Assembly (NCBI GenBank): GCA_020631735.1
Contig: CM036197.1
Span: forward strand, 46,981,880-47,045,879
Direction of reading: 5' to 3'
DNA from: Saccharum officinarum
Taxonomy: Eukaryota > Streptophyta > Magnoliopsida > Poales > Poaceae
DNA length: 64,000 bases
Part shown: positions 55,226 through 64,000 of the stretch, piece by piece
How positions within the stretch are numbered: position 1 is the first letter of the stretch
Layout of the letters: each line of letters opens with the position of its first letter
Made by a program: the position numbers and the translations under genes
Notes under the pieces: model-generated
What the model was told of the DNA's origin: nothing
Databases searched by the model: none
What the model saw: the letters and a program-made list of their open reading frames with translations, nothing else

Positions 55226-55924
55226 CTAGCCTCGCCGGAGTTCATTGATCCTGGGTGAGTGGACGGGGAACAGCGGCAGCAGCTTGGGCCGGTCGCCGTC
55301 GCCCCGGGGCGACGCGTGCAGGTAGAAGCCCTTGGACGCGATGGCCTTCTCCTCCCGCTCCTCCTCCTCCCGGCTTATCATCACCACCGCCGCCCCGCCG
55401 CACGACGGCGACGACGAGTGCGGCGACGGCGTCATGGACGACGACGACGACAGCGACGGCGACGGCGACGCGGACGCCGCCGCCAGCACCACGTAGGCGT
55501 CCATGGGCGACACCGGCGAGTGCATCAGCCCGTGGTGGTGCGCGTGGGCGCCGTGGGCGTGAGCGTGGTGGTGGTAGTAGTAGAACGGCGACGACGACGT
55601 CGATGACGCCGGCAGCTGCGGCCGGGACAGCTCCAGCCTGGCCGGCGCCGCGCGCCGCCTCTCCTGCAGCTTCGGCCGCCTCGGCGGCGGCGGCGGTGGC
55701 GCGTGCGCTATGGTCACCGCCGCCGCCTCGTCCTCCTGCGGCTTCGGCGGCAGCTTCTCCGCTGCCGATGTCGTCCCGCCTGCTGCTGGCGCCGCGCCCG
55801 TGAGCTTCTGCACGAGCGCGCGGAACGTCGCTGGGTCGGCCTGCACGAACGTGGTGTTGTCGTCCACGACGCAGGTCGCGGCGGCCGCCCCTCTCACGAC
55901 CTTGGGCGAGCGGGACGCCGCCAT
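55226..55924 (-). CDS. VQ-motif protein, 232 aa, single exon
   Basis: Nuclear transcription cofactor family that binds WRKY factors through the VQ motif (family knowledge). The motif is FRALVQKLTGA at residues 34-44 (FxxxVQxLTG). The N-terminus TTFVQADPATFRALVQ and C-terminal PKLLPLFPVHSPRI are characteristic of the VQ4/VQ13-like subgroup, which are MAPK substrates; SP sites (MHSPVSPMD, PSPHSS, HSPR) are compatible with this. His-rich (HHHAHAHGAHAHHH), Ser- and Pro-rich low-complexity stretches fill the middle. Intronless, as usual for plant VQ genes. Start is the ATG at 55924; GC-rich coding sequence is typical of grasses. Confidence 0.93.
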   Translation of the reverse strand: MAASRSPKVVRGAAAATCVVDDNTTFVQADPATFRALVQKLTGAAPAAGGTTSAAEKLPPKPQEDEAAAVTIAHAPPPPPPRRPKLQERRRAAPARLELSRPQLPASSTSSSPFYYYHHHAHAHGAHAHHHGLMHSPVSPMDAYVVLAAASASPSPSLSSSSSMTPSPHSSSPSCGGAAVVMISREEEEREEKAIASKGFYLHASPRGDGDRPKLLPLFPVHSPRINELRRG

Positions 55925-56608
55925 GACAAAGCTAGGTGAGCAAGCAAGCTAAGCAAGGAGCGAGCAAGAAGAGGCGAGGCGAGGCGAGCGTGAGCGATCG
56001 AAGGCGGGACGGAGCGGCTGGTGGCAGCTTTTTTAAGGGACAAAAAGGCTGCATTAAAGCCAAAGGGATCGGCCCGCGACGGATGGATGGATGGCTACCT
56101 GACCTGGACCTGGACCTGGACCTGGACTGATCGTCGCAGGCTCTCAGTCGCAGCGTAGGCGGACAGGGGGTCTTTTCTGCCCTCGCTAAACCTTTGCCCC
56201 CCGGACGCTACCTTTATTGCCGTGTCGTCCATGCAGGCTACGCCCTGTACTACGTGGCTGCTACGACGCGAGCGAGAGAGACGACGACGACGGACCCGCG
56301 ACTGCGCGGCGTCGTACGTGCATGATGTGCTGCATCACGCATCTTTTCCGGCGGCCCCTAGCTATCCTGCGCTCCTCTTTGCGTAGGTGTAGGCACGTAC
56401 CCCGTACGAACACGATACGAATACGGTCGAGGAGGGACCGCCGGCCAGCCGGGTGATGTCATGGTGTGGTGTCTCCGGCATCAGGTACAGTACAGCATGC
56501 ACATCTGCAGGAGCCAGGAGGCCGGCGGACGATGCCGACTGACCTAGCAATGAGAGGGATAGCTCAGAGCGCATAGTACCGTACAACTGCTGATGAGGCC
56601 GATGCTTA
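55925..56608. other. Upstream region of the VQ gene
   Basis: Contains a short tandem ACCTGG run (about 56098-56126, five units) and GC-rich unannotated sequence. No gene seen. Confidence 0.5.
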
Positions 56609-56851
56609 GGGCCGGTTTAGATTCGAAATTTTTGGCAAAATAGCACGGTAGCGTTTTTTGTTGTTATTTGGTAAATATTGTCCAATCATGGTCTAATTAG
56701 GCTTAAAGGATTTGTCTCGTCCATTTCGTCTAAACTGTGTAATTAGTTTTATTTTTTATCTATATTTAATGCTTCATGCATGTGTCCAAAGATTTGATGT
56801 GACAGGAAATCTGAAAAATTTTGCAAAATTTTCTAGGAACTAAACAGGGCC
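56609..56851. mobile_element. Tourist-like MITE with TTA duplication
   Basis: Ends GGGCCGGTTTAGATTCG and GGAACTAAACAGGGCC, flanked by TTA at 56606-56608 and 56852-56854. Length 243 bp. The best-preserved of four copies in the window and the basis for assigning the group to PIF/Harbinger. Confidence 0.85.
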
Positions 56852-59763
56852 TTAGCTTAAATGACGCGCTCTGCAGCCGGGCGCCGGTAGTACGGTGGTA
56901 CACGAAGAAGGACGTGGCTTTCGTGGACGACTCACAGTTAGTCTCCGAGGAGAACGTCACCGAGCAGAGAAAGCGTAGCGTAGCGTGATGGCCTTCACGA
57001 CTCGTGCGTACTGGCGGATGTTGACGCCGGCCGGCCGGCCGGCCACCACGGCCGCAGAGGATCCCCGGCCCGCGGGCGGGTCAGGTGCTCATCAGGTAAA
57101 GCGGAGGGGCACGGTGCAGGGCGCGCTTGCGCGAGGGAAAGAGGAAGGTGTTGCTTCCGGGGCGGGCCATCAGCTGCGCCGCTTCCAACGCCAGACACGC
57201 CCTCGCTCGTCCTCATGCGCCCATGCCCCAGGTCGCCGGACGCCGTCCAGCCTCGTACGTGGCCTCCTGGGCGCGGCGCCGCTGTCCCGTGTTCCATCCG
57301 CCGAGATCGGCCGGCCCAGAGACCGCCGGAGCTCCGACGACACGCGAGTGTGGACGATGCTGCTGCATGGCATATGCCAGTATATGGGACATGAGGAGCA
57401 TGTAGGAGCTGACCTGTCAGGTCGTAAGCGCTGTCGTCCACGTCGAATGGGGCCCGCGCGGCGCGTGGTCCAGTTGTCACGTAATGTCGCCGGCCGGCCG
57501 GCCCGTTCACGGGCGGGCTATTTGGCTACTCGTGTTTTCTTTTACGGGGCTCAAGCATCTGTCGCCCGGGCAGCCGGAGGAGCTGCCTGCGCGAGACCAC
57601 GCCGCGCAGTTTGGCTCACGGTCCGTCGTCGGTGGTCGACCGTGCACTACGCATGCGTGCGGCCAACCGACACGCGCGCTAGTGTTTCTTCAGGCAAGTA
57701 CGCACGTGCTGTGTACGTACTGGCGTCATGACGTCTTCGGCCAGAGCACGCAGCCGTGTCGGCTCGTCGTCGCTGCTACTGCTAGGCAGATAGAGGCCGA
57801 TACATGCCTGCTGGTCACGCGCACGCACTGTCTCGTGGTCAACTACACGCACGGCGCCTAACACGTAACGTACGGCCTCGTTTCACAGGTATCGTCGCAC
57901 ACACGCATGTGGCATGTGAAGCTGCATGCAGCAGCAGCAGCTGTCCAGGCACGCGCGCGATGCAAGTTCTCTTGTGCATGTGTTGCGTTTGCATGCATAC
58001 ATCATAAATACTCCGTATATATATGCGATCTTTGTTTGTTATGGCTAATGGAATGGGGGGAGCGAGTAATTTTCATAACTCTATTTGCCATAATGTGTTT
58101 GAAAGTCTTATCACTTACGAGGAGCATGCATCCATCCATAAGCACGACGAGTTCAGACTTGTACCAGCAGGCAACGTCAGAGAATCGGCGCGCCCAGACG
58201 CAGCTCCTGCGGCCGGTCTGGCAAGTTGCAACGGGGGGCCCTGTTGGGGTTCTGGTCTCTGTTGGCCATTGCCCGACGGAATCAGCAGCACTCGAACCAC
58301 AAGTACCCTAACAATACGTACATAATAACAAGCAGCAGGAATCTGAATTAAGTGAATAACACCAGAACTGTGCTCACTGATGGTCTCAGTCCTGTAGGCC
58401 TCGTTCAAGTTGCAAACTAGCAGGTACAGTACAGTACCTTGCAAAAGTGAGTGGGCCGGGGTTATGCATGCATTTGGGCGAAAAGCAACTGGCCCACTTG
58501 ATATATCCTCGTCTGATCTCAGCGGACAAACTCGATTAGCCTGTAGTGGGACTGTGAGAGCTGAGATGAGAATGAGAGGGACAAACACGCGCGAGGCCTC
58601 GTGTTCACGTGTCACGGGCTCACGGTTGAAGGCTGCATGCAGGTTGCTGAATCTGACACGTTACTGACGAAAAACGCAAGTACTCGGGCCGAGCAAAGCA
58701 CGATGCCCGTTCCTTTTCGGCCCTGAGAATGTTATGGCCGTCCTCATATATCCGGGCCTTTTGGATACGCACGAACAGACCCCCGTGGGCTGACAACAGA
58801 GATGCTGCTACCCCGTGGGCCGTCAGCTACCCAAACCAACAGACTAGCTTTTCTCAAGAAAGAAAGAAAGAAAGAAAGAATTTGCTCAAAAAAGAAAGAG
58901 AGAGTTCGCCATGCCGAAGCCGAGTTCACGGCCCGCGCGGCCGCACGTCTCCTGTACGGCTGTACTGTCGAATGTAAGCTCTTTCCCTCACCGGGTCTCG
59001 GCTCACGCACCAGCTCGGATGTGGAAGCTTCTCCAATGTTTTACCCTTTTCTCATTCCTTTTCTTCTTGTTCGTCATGGCCTCGGAAAGCCAGGGGTCTG
59101 TGTCCATCTATCCGCTCTTTACCCAAGAGATGTCGCCCATGGGCTAGTCACAGATGGAGGGCTCCGGCCCCAGGCTTTAGCACCCAATCGGCCCAAGGAA
59201 TTTGTTCGAACCAACCACCCGCTGGCCAAAAGAAAGAAAAAGGCTAACGAATATGTTCGGTCGGTCGGTAAGAACGAATGATACCAACCAATTGGTTAAT
59301 TGCAATGCAATGCACGACTAGACTAAACGGTTGTGAAACATACGGACTCGAGCTTGTAGAAAAAAATAAGACATCTTAATTCTAGCTGGTTTGTACGTGA
59401 ATTGAAAAAGAAAAGGAAAGAGGAGGACTTCTAATCCTAGTCTATTTCTTATCAACCTTCTTAGACCTTGACAAAACTATATACACTTTGGAGCTCTACG
59501 TGTAATTATCAATAGTTTTCCTATCTTATCTTTATGTGTCTTCTAATCTCATCTACCTTGATCACGTACGACGTGTTTCACGACACAAACCGCCATCGCG
59601 CAAACAATAATAATATCGACGTCGCAAGTGACCCCTCGCTACCTGCCACCGACGACAGACATCCGACCGTGATTCCGTGACCTGAATTCGAGCAGAGCCT
59701 CCGCCGGCAACCAGATAAGACGGGCGGGCCGGCACGTAGGCAGCCGGCCAGCCGCGCGCGCGA
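56852..59763. other. Intergenic, partly GC-rich
   Basis: Long overlapping frames at 56985-57861 and 58002-58615 occur on both strands, with no domain I recognise, so I call no gene. 57030-57046 is a GGCCGGCC palindrome run; 58858-58880 is an (AAAG)n microsatellite. Nothing else is evident. Confidence 0.4.
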
Positions 59764-60519
59764 ATGGACGTGCTGCGCCCGCAGCCGCAGATCCTGCACG
59801 TAGCCGTGGGCGGGCACGCGCTGGCCGTGGTTGAGCGCGACAGCACGAGCGACCCGGCCACCGGCCGCGTCCTCACGGGCTCCTGGTTGTGGGACTCGTC
59901 CCTGGTCCTGGCCGCCCACCTCGCCGCGGACTCCCGCGCCAGTCGCCGCCTCCTTGGCGCCACCGTCGTGGAGCTCGGCGCGGGAAGCACGGGGCTCCCA
60001 GGCATCGCGGCCGTGGCCTGCCTCGGCGCCGCGCGCTGCGTGCTCACGGACGTGGCCGCGCTGCTGCCGGGCCTCAGGGCCAACGCGGACGCCAACGGGC
60101 TCAGCGCCGCGCGCGCCGACGTGCGCGAGCTCCGCTGGGGGGACCGGCTCCAGCTCGAGAACGACGAGAGGGTTGGCGTCGTGCTCTTGTCCGACGTGTT
60201 CTACGACCCCGAGGATATGCCGGCGATGGCGGCCACGCTGCGGGGGATGTGGTGGACGGACGATGACGAGGACGAGGAGGGCGGCGGCGGCGGCACCGTG
60301 GGGTGGGCGGCGAGCGAGGTGCGGGACAGCGTGCTGGACTGCATGGGCGTGCTGCGGGAGCATGGCTTTGAGGTGGCCGAGGTCGACAGGGTCACCCGGC
60401 CGCTGCTGCGCGATCCCGGAAAGACTGCCGCCTTCGCCGTCTATCGCGTCTCGCTCCGACAAGGCAATTTTCTCAATAATGAGAGGGGAGCTGACTTTGG
60501 TTGCTCGCCAAGCTGCTAG
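59764..60519 (+). CDS. METTL21-type (Methyltransf_16) protein methyltransferase, 251 aa
   Basis: Seven-beta-strand SAM-dependent methyltransferase of the family that methylates lysines on chaperones and translation factors (family knowledge; substrate unknown here). The pre-motif TGSWLWDSSLVLAAHL at about 38-53 matches the family's G-x-x-xW-x-x-x-xxL block. Motif I is VVELGAGSTGLPGI at 68-81; the post-I acidic residue is in VLTDV (93-97); the family's DxxY-type motif appears as SDVFYDPE (143-150). An acidic, Gly-rich loop (DDDEDEEGGGGG) follows and the C-terminus holds AFAVYRVS. Single exon from the first ATG of the frame. GC-rich. Confidence 0.88.
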   Translation: MDVLRPQPQILHVAVGGHALAVVERDSTSDPATGRVLTGSWLWDSSLVLAAHLAADSRASRRLLGATVVELGAGSTGLPGIAAVACLGAARCVLTDVAALLPGLRANADANGLSAARADVRELRWGDRLQLENDERVGVVLLSDVFYDPEDMPAMAATLRGMWWTDDDEDEEGGGGGTVGWAASEVRDSVLDCMGVLREHGFEVAEVDRVTRPLLRDPGKTAAFAVYRVSLRQGNFLNNERGADFGCSPSC

Positions 60520-61068
60520 TAGAATGTACAATTGTCACCTTTGACTTTGACGTTGCCTGTGCAGTAAGTAATTTTCACTTTTCATTTTTCTTTGTTGTGT
60601 ACACTTATGTATTTGTATATGGCAACTTGTACAACTTGCCCATTCAATTTTCTGCAATTTGTAGTTCCAATTCATTCTTTGTTCCAACTATATATCCAGT
60701 CTTTCCTTTCCCGTACTTGTATATGCAATTGCCATGAACACGGATCGACAAGGAATAAAGGGGCATTGCAAATTTACAAGCGTGCAAGCCTGTGGACATG
60801 GCCGAGCACGACGGCAGTTTACACTGTCGCGCAATTTGTAGTAAGAGAATTTACAGTTGCAAAGGGCTGCTACAACATATGTCTTCTTCATCATCTGCTG
60901 GCTTTTCACTATTCACCACGGCAAAATTCACCGCCCCTATGTTCAAAGGAGCAAAGGGAAAAGAACCCACGTTTCCCAATCCACGTTTTCTGAAGTATTT
61001 GTCTAACCAACCCGATCTTTGAACTTCCAGATGTACACTCTAGTAAGGACCTGTTTTGTTTTATGAAA
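60520..61068. other. Convergent 3' region between methyltransferase and transporter genes
   Basis: AT-rich, non-coding by eye. The two genes end toward each other, about 550 bp apart. Confidence 0.5.
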
Positions 61069-63166
61069 CTATAATAGCCCTAGAGAACGTGAAAACCGAT
61101 CTGCAAGGTTCGCGATAACAAAGCCTGAAAATACCTGCGAAGGAACAAAGCTCACAGGGTTAAACAGAATGACAAATTTACGCAACAGTGAGCTGAACGG
61201 TGAAGAGGAACACGTAATTGAACATGGTGATGCAAAGAACACAAGGCTCTGTCAGAACAAAACCTTCGAAGCATTCAAATTGGTTGCTGTCGTAAGATGG
61301 TAGATATTTGACATAAGTCAAGCTAAAAAAATACTGAGCTGCTGGATACTCGTACCTGGACAGAACCAAGAATATATACTGCTGAATAGTGACGACCGTG
61401 AATTATCATATCAGCAACCATTGCTAGTGGAATTGTGAGAGACATGCCAAGGGTGGCCACCAAGGGAGTAGTCCAAACAACAGAAAGAGCCCTGACCAAA
61501 ATTTCCACTGTCAGAATTACCCCGGGTATGCAGTAATAATAATATAAAAATACATTAGCCTTCTTTAACACGTACCAGAAGTAGTCTGATAGTACACTTC
61601 CGATTAGGCTATTTGCCACCACCACTTCATCCACTTTAGCTGAGTGGGGCATCGAAAACTTTGGCTCAATGCCTAGTGCGGTTAATGGCCAGACTGAAAT
61701 ATAGACACAATAACGACAATTTTTTACATCACAACCAACCATGAAAGACATGCACAATTAAGAAGTTTCCAGAATGTGATTAATTTTTCGAATTCGTATC
61801 TTCTGTTATATTAAATTGGAAAAGGGAAATAAAATATTACCAATCCACCAGAGAGCAACAAGGGTAAAAAGTCCAAGATAACCAAACAGTTTTTGGACAT
61901 CAACCTTTTCTCCTTCCTCTCCACAAAATTTTTTAAGCAGCACTGAAATAATTGAAACAATTAGGGGCTGAATTCATAGAGGTCAACTGCAAATAAAGCG
62001 AAGTAAAACAACCTACCAGTAAATAGGCCATAGGCGATTGCTGACATAAGACCAAACATATCACCTAGAAGAGTCCTCTGTGTAGCACTGCAATTGTAAA
62101 ACTATATCAGCAGCAAGGAACAGTTGAAAAAAGGCATTTCCATCCCCAAAGTTGATTTTTTTATCTCATGTTCATCACTATCAAGTCATGTGAATATAAA
62201 AATGAAACACTCAATGTTCGTTGTTTTTAACACAAAAAACAAATCAAGCCAACAAACTGAATACTGCTAGTTGTAAGCGACGCCAAGGAAAAGCCCAATG
62301 TTATACATCATCATGCACTCATGAACCATTGTGATTATCAGAGTATAAAAGAGTAAAGGCCAAGAGTAATAAATCACTCACCCAGATTTGCCTACTTCTG
62401 ATTCATCAGATGCCCAAGTCTGGCCCATAGTTGTCATTACAACGCCAGCCATGCTAATGAAAACAGCAATAACTTTGGCAGCATTTATGGAGTCTTGGCC
62501 AAGTAAAACACCAATGAAAAGAGTGAAGAGTCCTGAAGTTGAAGACAGTACGGTGGTACTGGCAACACTAGTTCTTGCAAGCGCTGCATTCGATAAATAC
62601 TGCATTCATTCAGCGTAAGAGAAAAATGAGTTACCTTTTGATTGAAATTTAGGCTTTCAGAAACATATGTCAATAGTTTTTGAGAAACAAATGTCAATAG
62701 TTATTCACATGAACATTTCGAGTCCCCTGGAATTACAAATTAACATGCAAAGTCATTGTAAAATTACCTCTGTCACAAACCATAAGGGGCAAAGATACAA
62801 TCCATAAGTTGCAATCTCCTTAGTGGAAAGTTGCTTGTCCTTCAAAACGCCATCATTCATTTCAGTGATTCCGTATATGAGTGGTTTTGTCTCTTCCACT
62901 ACAGGAATGCTCACTTCAGTGCAATTTATCACTATAGTTTTCTGTGATTCCATTTCCAACACCTTCTGAAATTCACCATTCTTCAACGGGGCACTACCAC
63001 CAAAAGAAGATTTGCTTGCAATTTTTAAAGCACTAGTGTTTCCAGAATGCCGTCTCATTGAATTGTATATGTAGTCCTTCAGAAATGACAAAGGGAGGTA
63101 TATGACCATAAGGGAGGCCCCCAAGTAAGTAATTGCAAACGGATGTTTGTACTTTGTGAATATCCC
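61069..63166 (-). CDS. EamA/DMT-family transporter, SLC35F5-like, 7 exons seen, 5' exon missing
   Basis: Exons (minus): 63166-62768, 62599-62382, 62087-62017, 61942-61841, 61693-61576, 61491-61356, 61134-61069 (stop TAG). GT-AG junctions and phases agree (1110 nt, 369 aa plus stop). Ten-helix drug/metabolite transporter fold of the SLC35F5/yeast YML018C type; substrate unknown. Seen: [38 protein letters not shown] with [50 protein letters not shown]; a last exon [15 protein letters not shown] hydrophilic loop of about 75 residues lies between the first pairs of helices. The family's start (a first membrane helix ending just before [10 protein letters not shown]) should be in an exon upstream; it is not in 63167-64000, so it is probably beyond the window. 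Confidence 0.92.
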
Positions 63167-64000
63167 CTGCACAAGAAATTTAGTTACAAAATGAAAAATT
63201 AATATATTTCACAAGATGGACTTTAGAAAGATAAAAAAGAATCCAAGAACTAGAAGTTGAGGTGTTTTGCAGTCATGGGAAGTGACGAAATTCTACTACC
63301 GGTACCCTCTAATTCTAACATCGGTATCTTCTTTAATCATGTATTGTAGGTGATCAAGCATATCACAACCACCCCAATCAGCCACAGATGAACTGTGACA
63401 ACCACCACATGATTATACTTTGACATAATTTACATGAACAAGCTAAGCACTGAAGACTGACGCCAGGCAGATACAAGTCGTTAAACCATTAACAGCAGAT
63501 TTGACGGATATCCATGAGAGTATACATTAAATTTTTGGGGGCGCCCTGTTCACTTGGCTTAGCAGCGGTACTTTTTTTTTACGAAGGAACAATGTTTTTC
63601 CTCTCCACGAATCAGCGAACAGTTTCGGCAAAGCGAACACCAAAAGATTTAATAGTTCCAAACTTATACAGTAGAAGTCAAAAGATTTGACTTTTCTTTT
63701 GTTTTTTATGGTAGGAGTATATCATATATGAATAAAGTCCAGTGGTGAAGCCTCGGCTGGATTCAGAATGATGCCGGATGTTCTTTTAAAACAGAAATGA
63801 TGCCAGATGCATAGCATTCCCCTGACAAATTTTCTATTACAGACAACCCTGGGCGTAACGTTTAAAAATTCGAGATGCAGAACAACGAACAACACCATAA
63901 GGCGGTCCAACAAAATAATCTGATAAGCACAGAGCATTTACGCACAAAACGAACCAAACCAATCCGATAAGCAAGCATGCGTCCCAAGCCAAGATCCAAG
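63167..64000. other. First visible intron of the transporter, with a MITE remnant
   Basis: At about 63540-63641 the text GCGCCCTGTTCACTTGGCTT and GGCAAAGCGAACACC is an imperfect inverted pair of the CCCTGTTCGCTT MITE type seen at 10797. No exon with a suitable donor is visible up to the window edge. Confidence 0.45.

Noticed and set aside
55255..55952. Plus-strand frames over the VQ gene
   Set aside because: GC-rich shadow frames of the minus-strand VQ coding sequence, which has the FxxxVQxLTG motif.
56985..57861. Overlapping 248-, 171- and 125-codon frames in a GC-rich intergenic block
   Set aside because: Open on both strands and in several frames at once, low-complexity Arg/Ala-rich text, no family match.
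59562..60531. Minus-strand frames of 177 and 317 codons over the methyltransferase gene
   Set aside because: Shadows of a GC-rich gene; the plus-strand frame has SAM-binding motif I and the family blocks.
1..64000. CRISPR arrays, bacterial-type operons, tRNA or rRNA genes
   Set aside because: None seen. The tandem repeats present are minisatellite or duplicated-unit type without regular spacers, and no cloverleaf-like A/B box pairs were recognised by eye.

Overview
The window looks like nuclear DNA of a grass, probably a panicoid/Andropogoneae species such as sorghum, sugarcane or a relative. The reasons are the intron-split plant genes, the very GC-rich first exons, the dense MITEs (several with GGCC..TGTTTAG ends), the large Ty3/gypsy chromoviruses and grass-type LINEs. 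The species is an inference. A run of 100 Ns (48422-48521) marks an assembly gap.

Layout. 1-9845: the 5' part of a Ty3/gypsy chromovirus on the minus strand (element 1: 5' LTR 5979-9845, ORF0, gag, pol), cut by the window start. 9846-11579: LINE 3' remnant, MITE and promoter DNA. 11910-20063 (+): a seven-exon CLC anion channel/transporter gene with a complete RTE-clade LINE, antisense, in its fourth intron. 20064-25300: nested MITEs (a Stowaway inside a Stowaway inside a 1.4 kb TAA-flanked element) and a LINE fragment. 25674-30719 (+): a 13-exon plant synaptotagmin/E-Syt (SYT4/5-like). 32249-48380: a duplicated host segment whose two copies flank a LINE-like sequence that was itself interrupted by a complete Ty3/gypsy chromovirus (element 2, + strand, 33358-47218). 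48522-50880: MITE remnants and a 50-bp minisatellite. 50915-54483: 5'-truncated L1-type LINE with target-site duplication. 55226-55924 (-): VQ-motif protein gene. 59764-60519 (+): METTL21-type methyltransferase. 61069-63166 (-): EamA/SLC35F5-like transporter, whose first exon is not seen.

Most interesting signal. Both chromoviruses carry an extra ORF (ORF0) between the 5' LTR and gag. In element 1 it opens, at its first in-frame ATG, with a near copy of the histone H3 N-terminal tail: 17 of the first 21 residues after Met match H3, including the K4 and K9/S10 contexts. Element 2 has a more diverged version of the same tail. In both, the tail is followed by a coiled coil ending in a shared LExYNxxLHEExHxL block and by an acidic C-terminus; in element 2 that terminus ends in a textbook SUMO-interacting motif. 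Element 2 also encodes a chromodomain at the end of its integrase. I propose that ORF0 is a retrotransposon-encoded histone mimic. Every ORF0 and gag start sits directly on a splice-acceptor-like AG, which suggests expression from alternatively spliced LTR transcripts.

The five host genes are unrelated single genes, as is normal for a plant chromosome arm: a vacuolar/endomembrane anion transporter, an ER-plasma membrane contact-site protein, a transcription cofactor, a methyltransferase and a membrane transporter. Everything between them is largely layered transposon debris.
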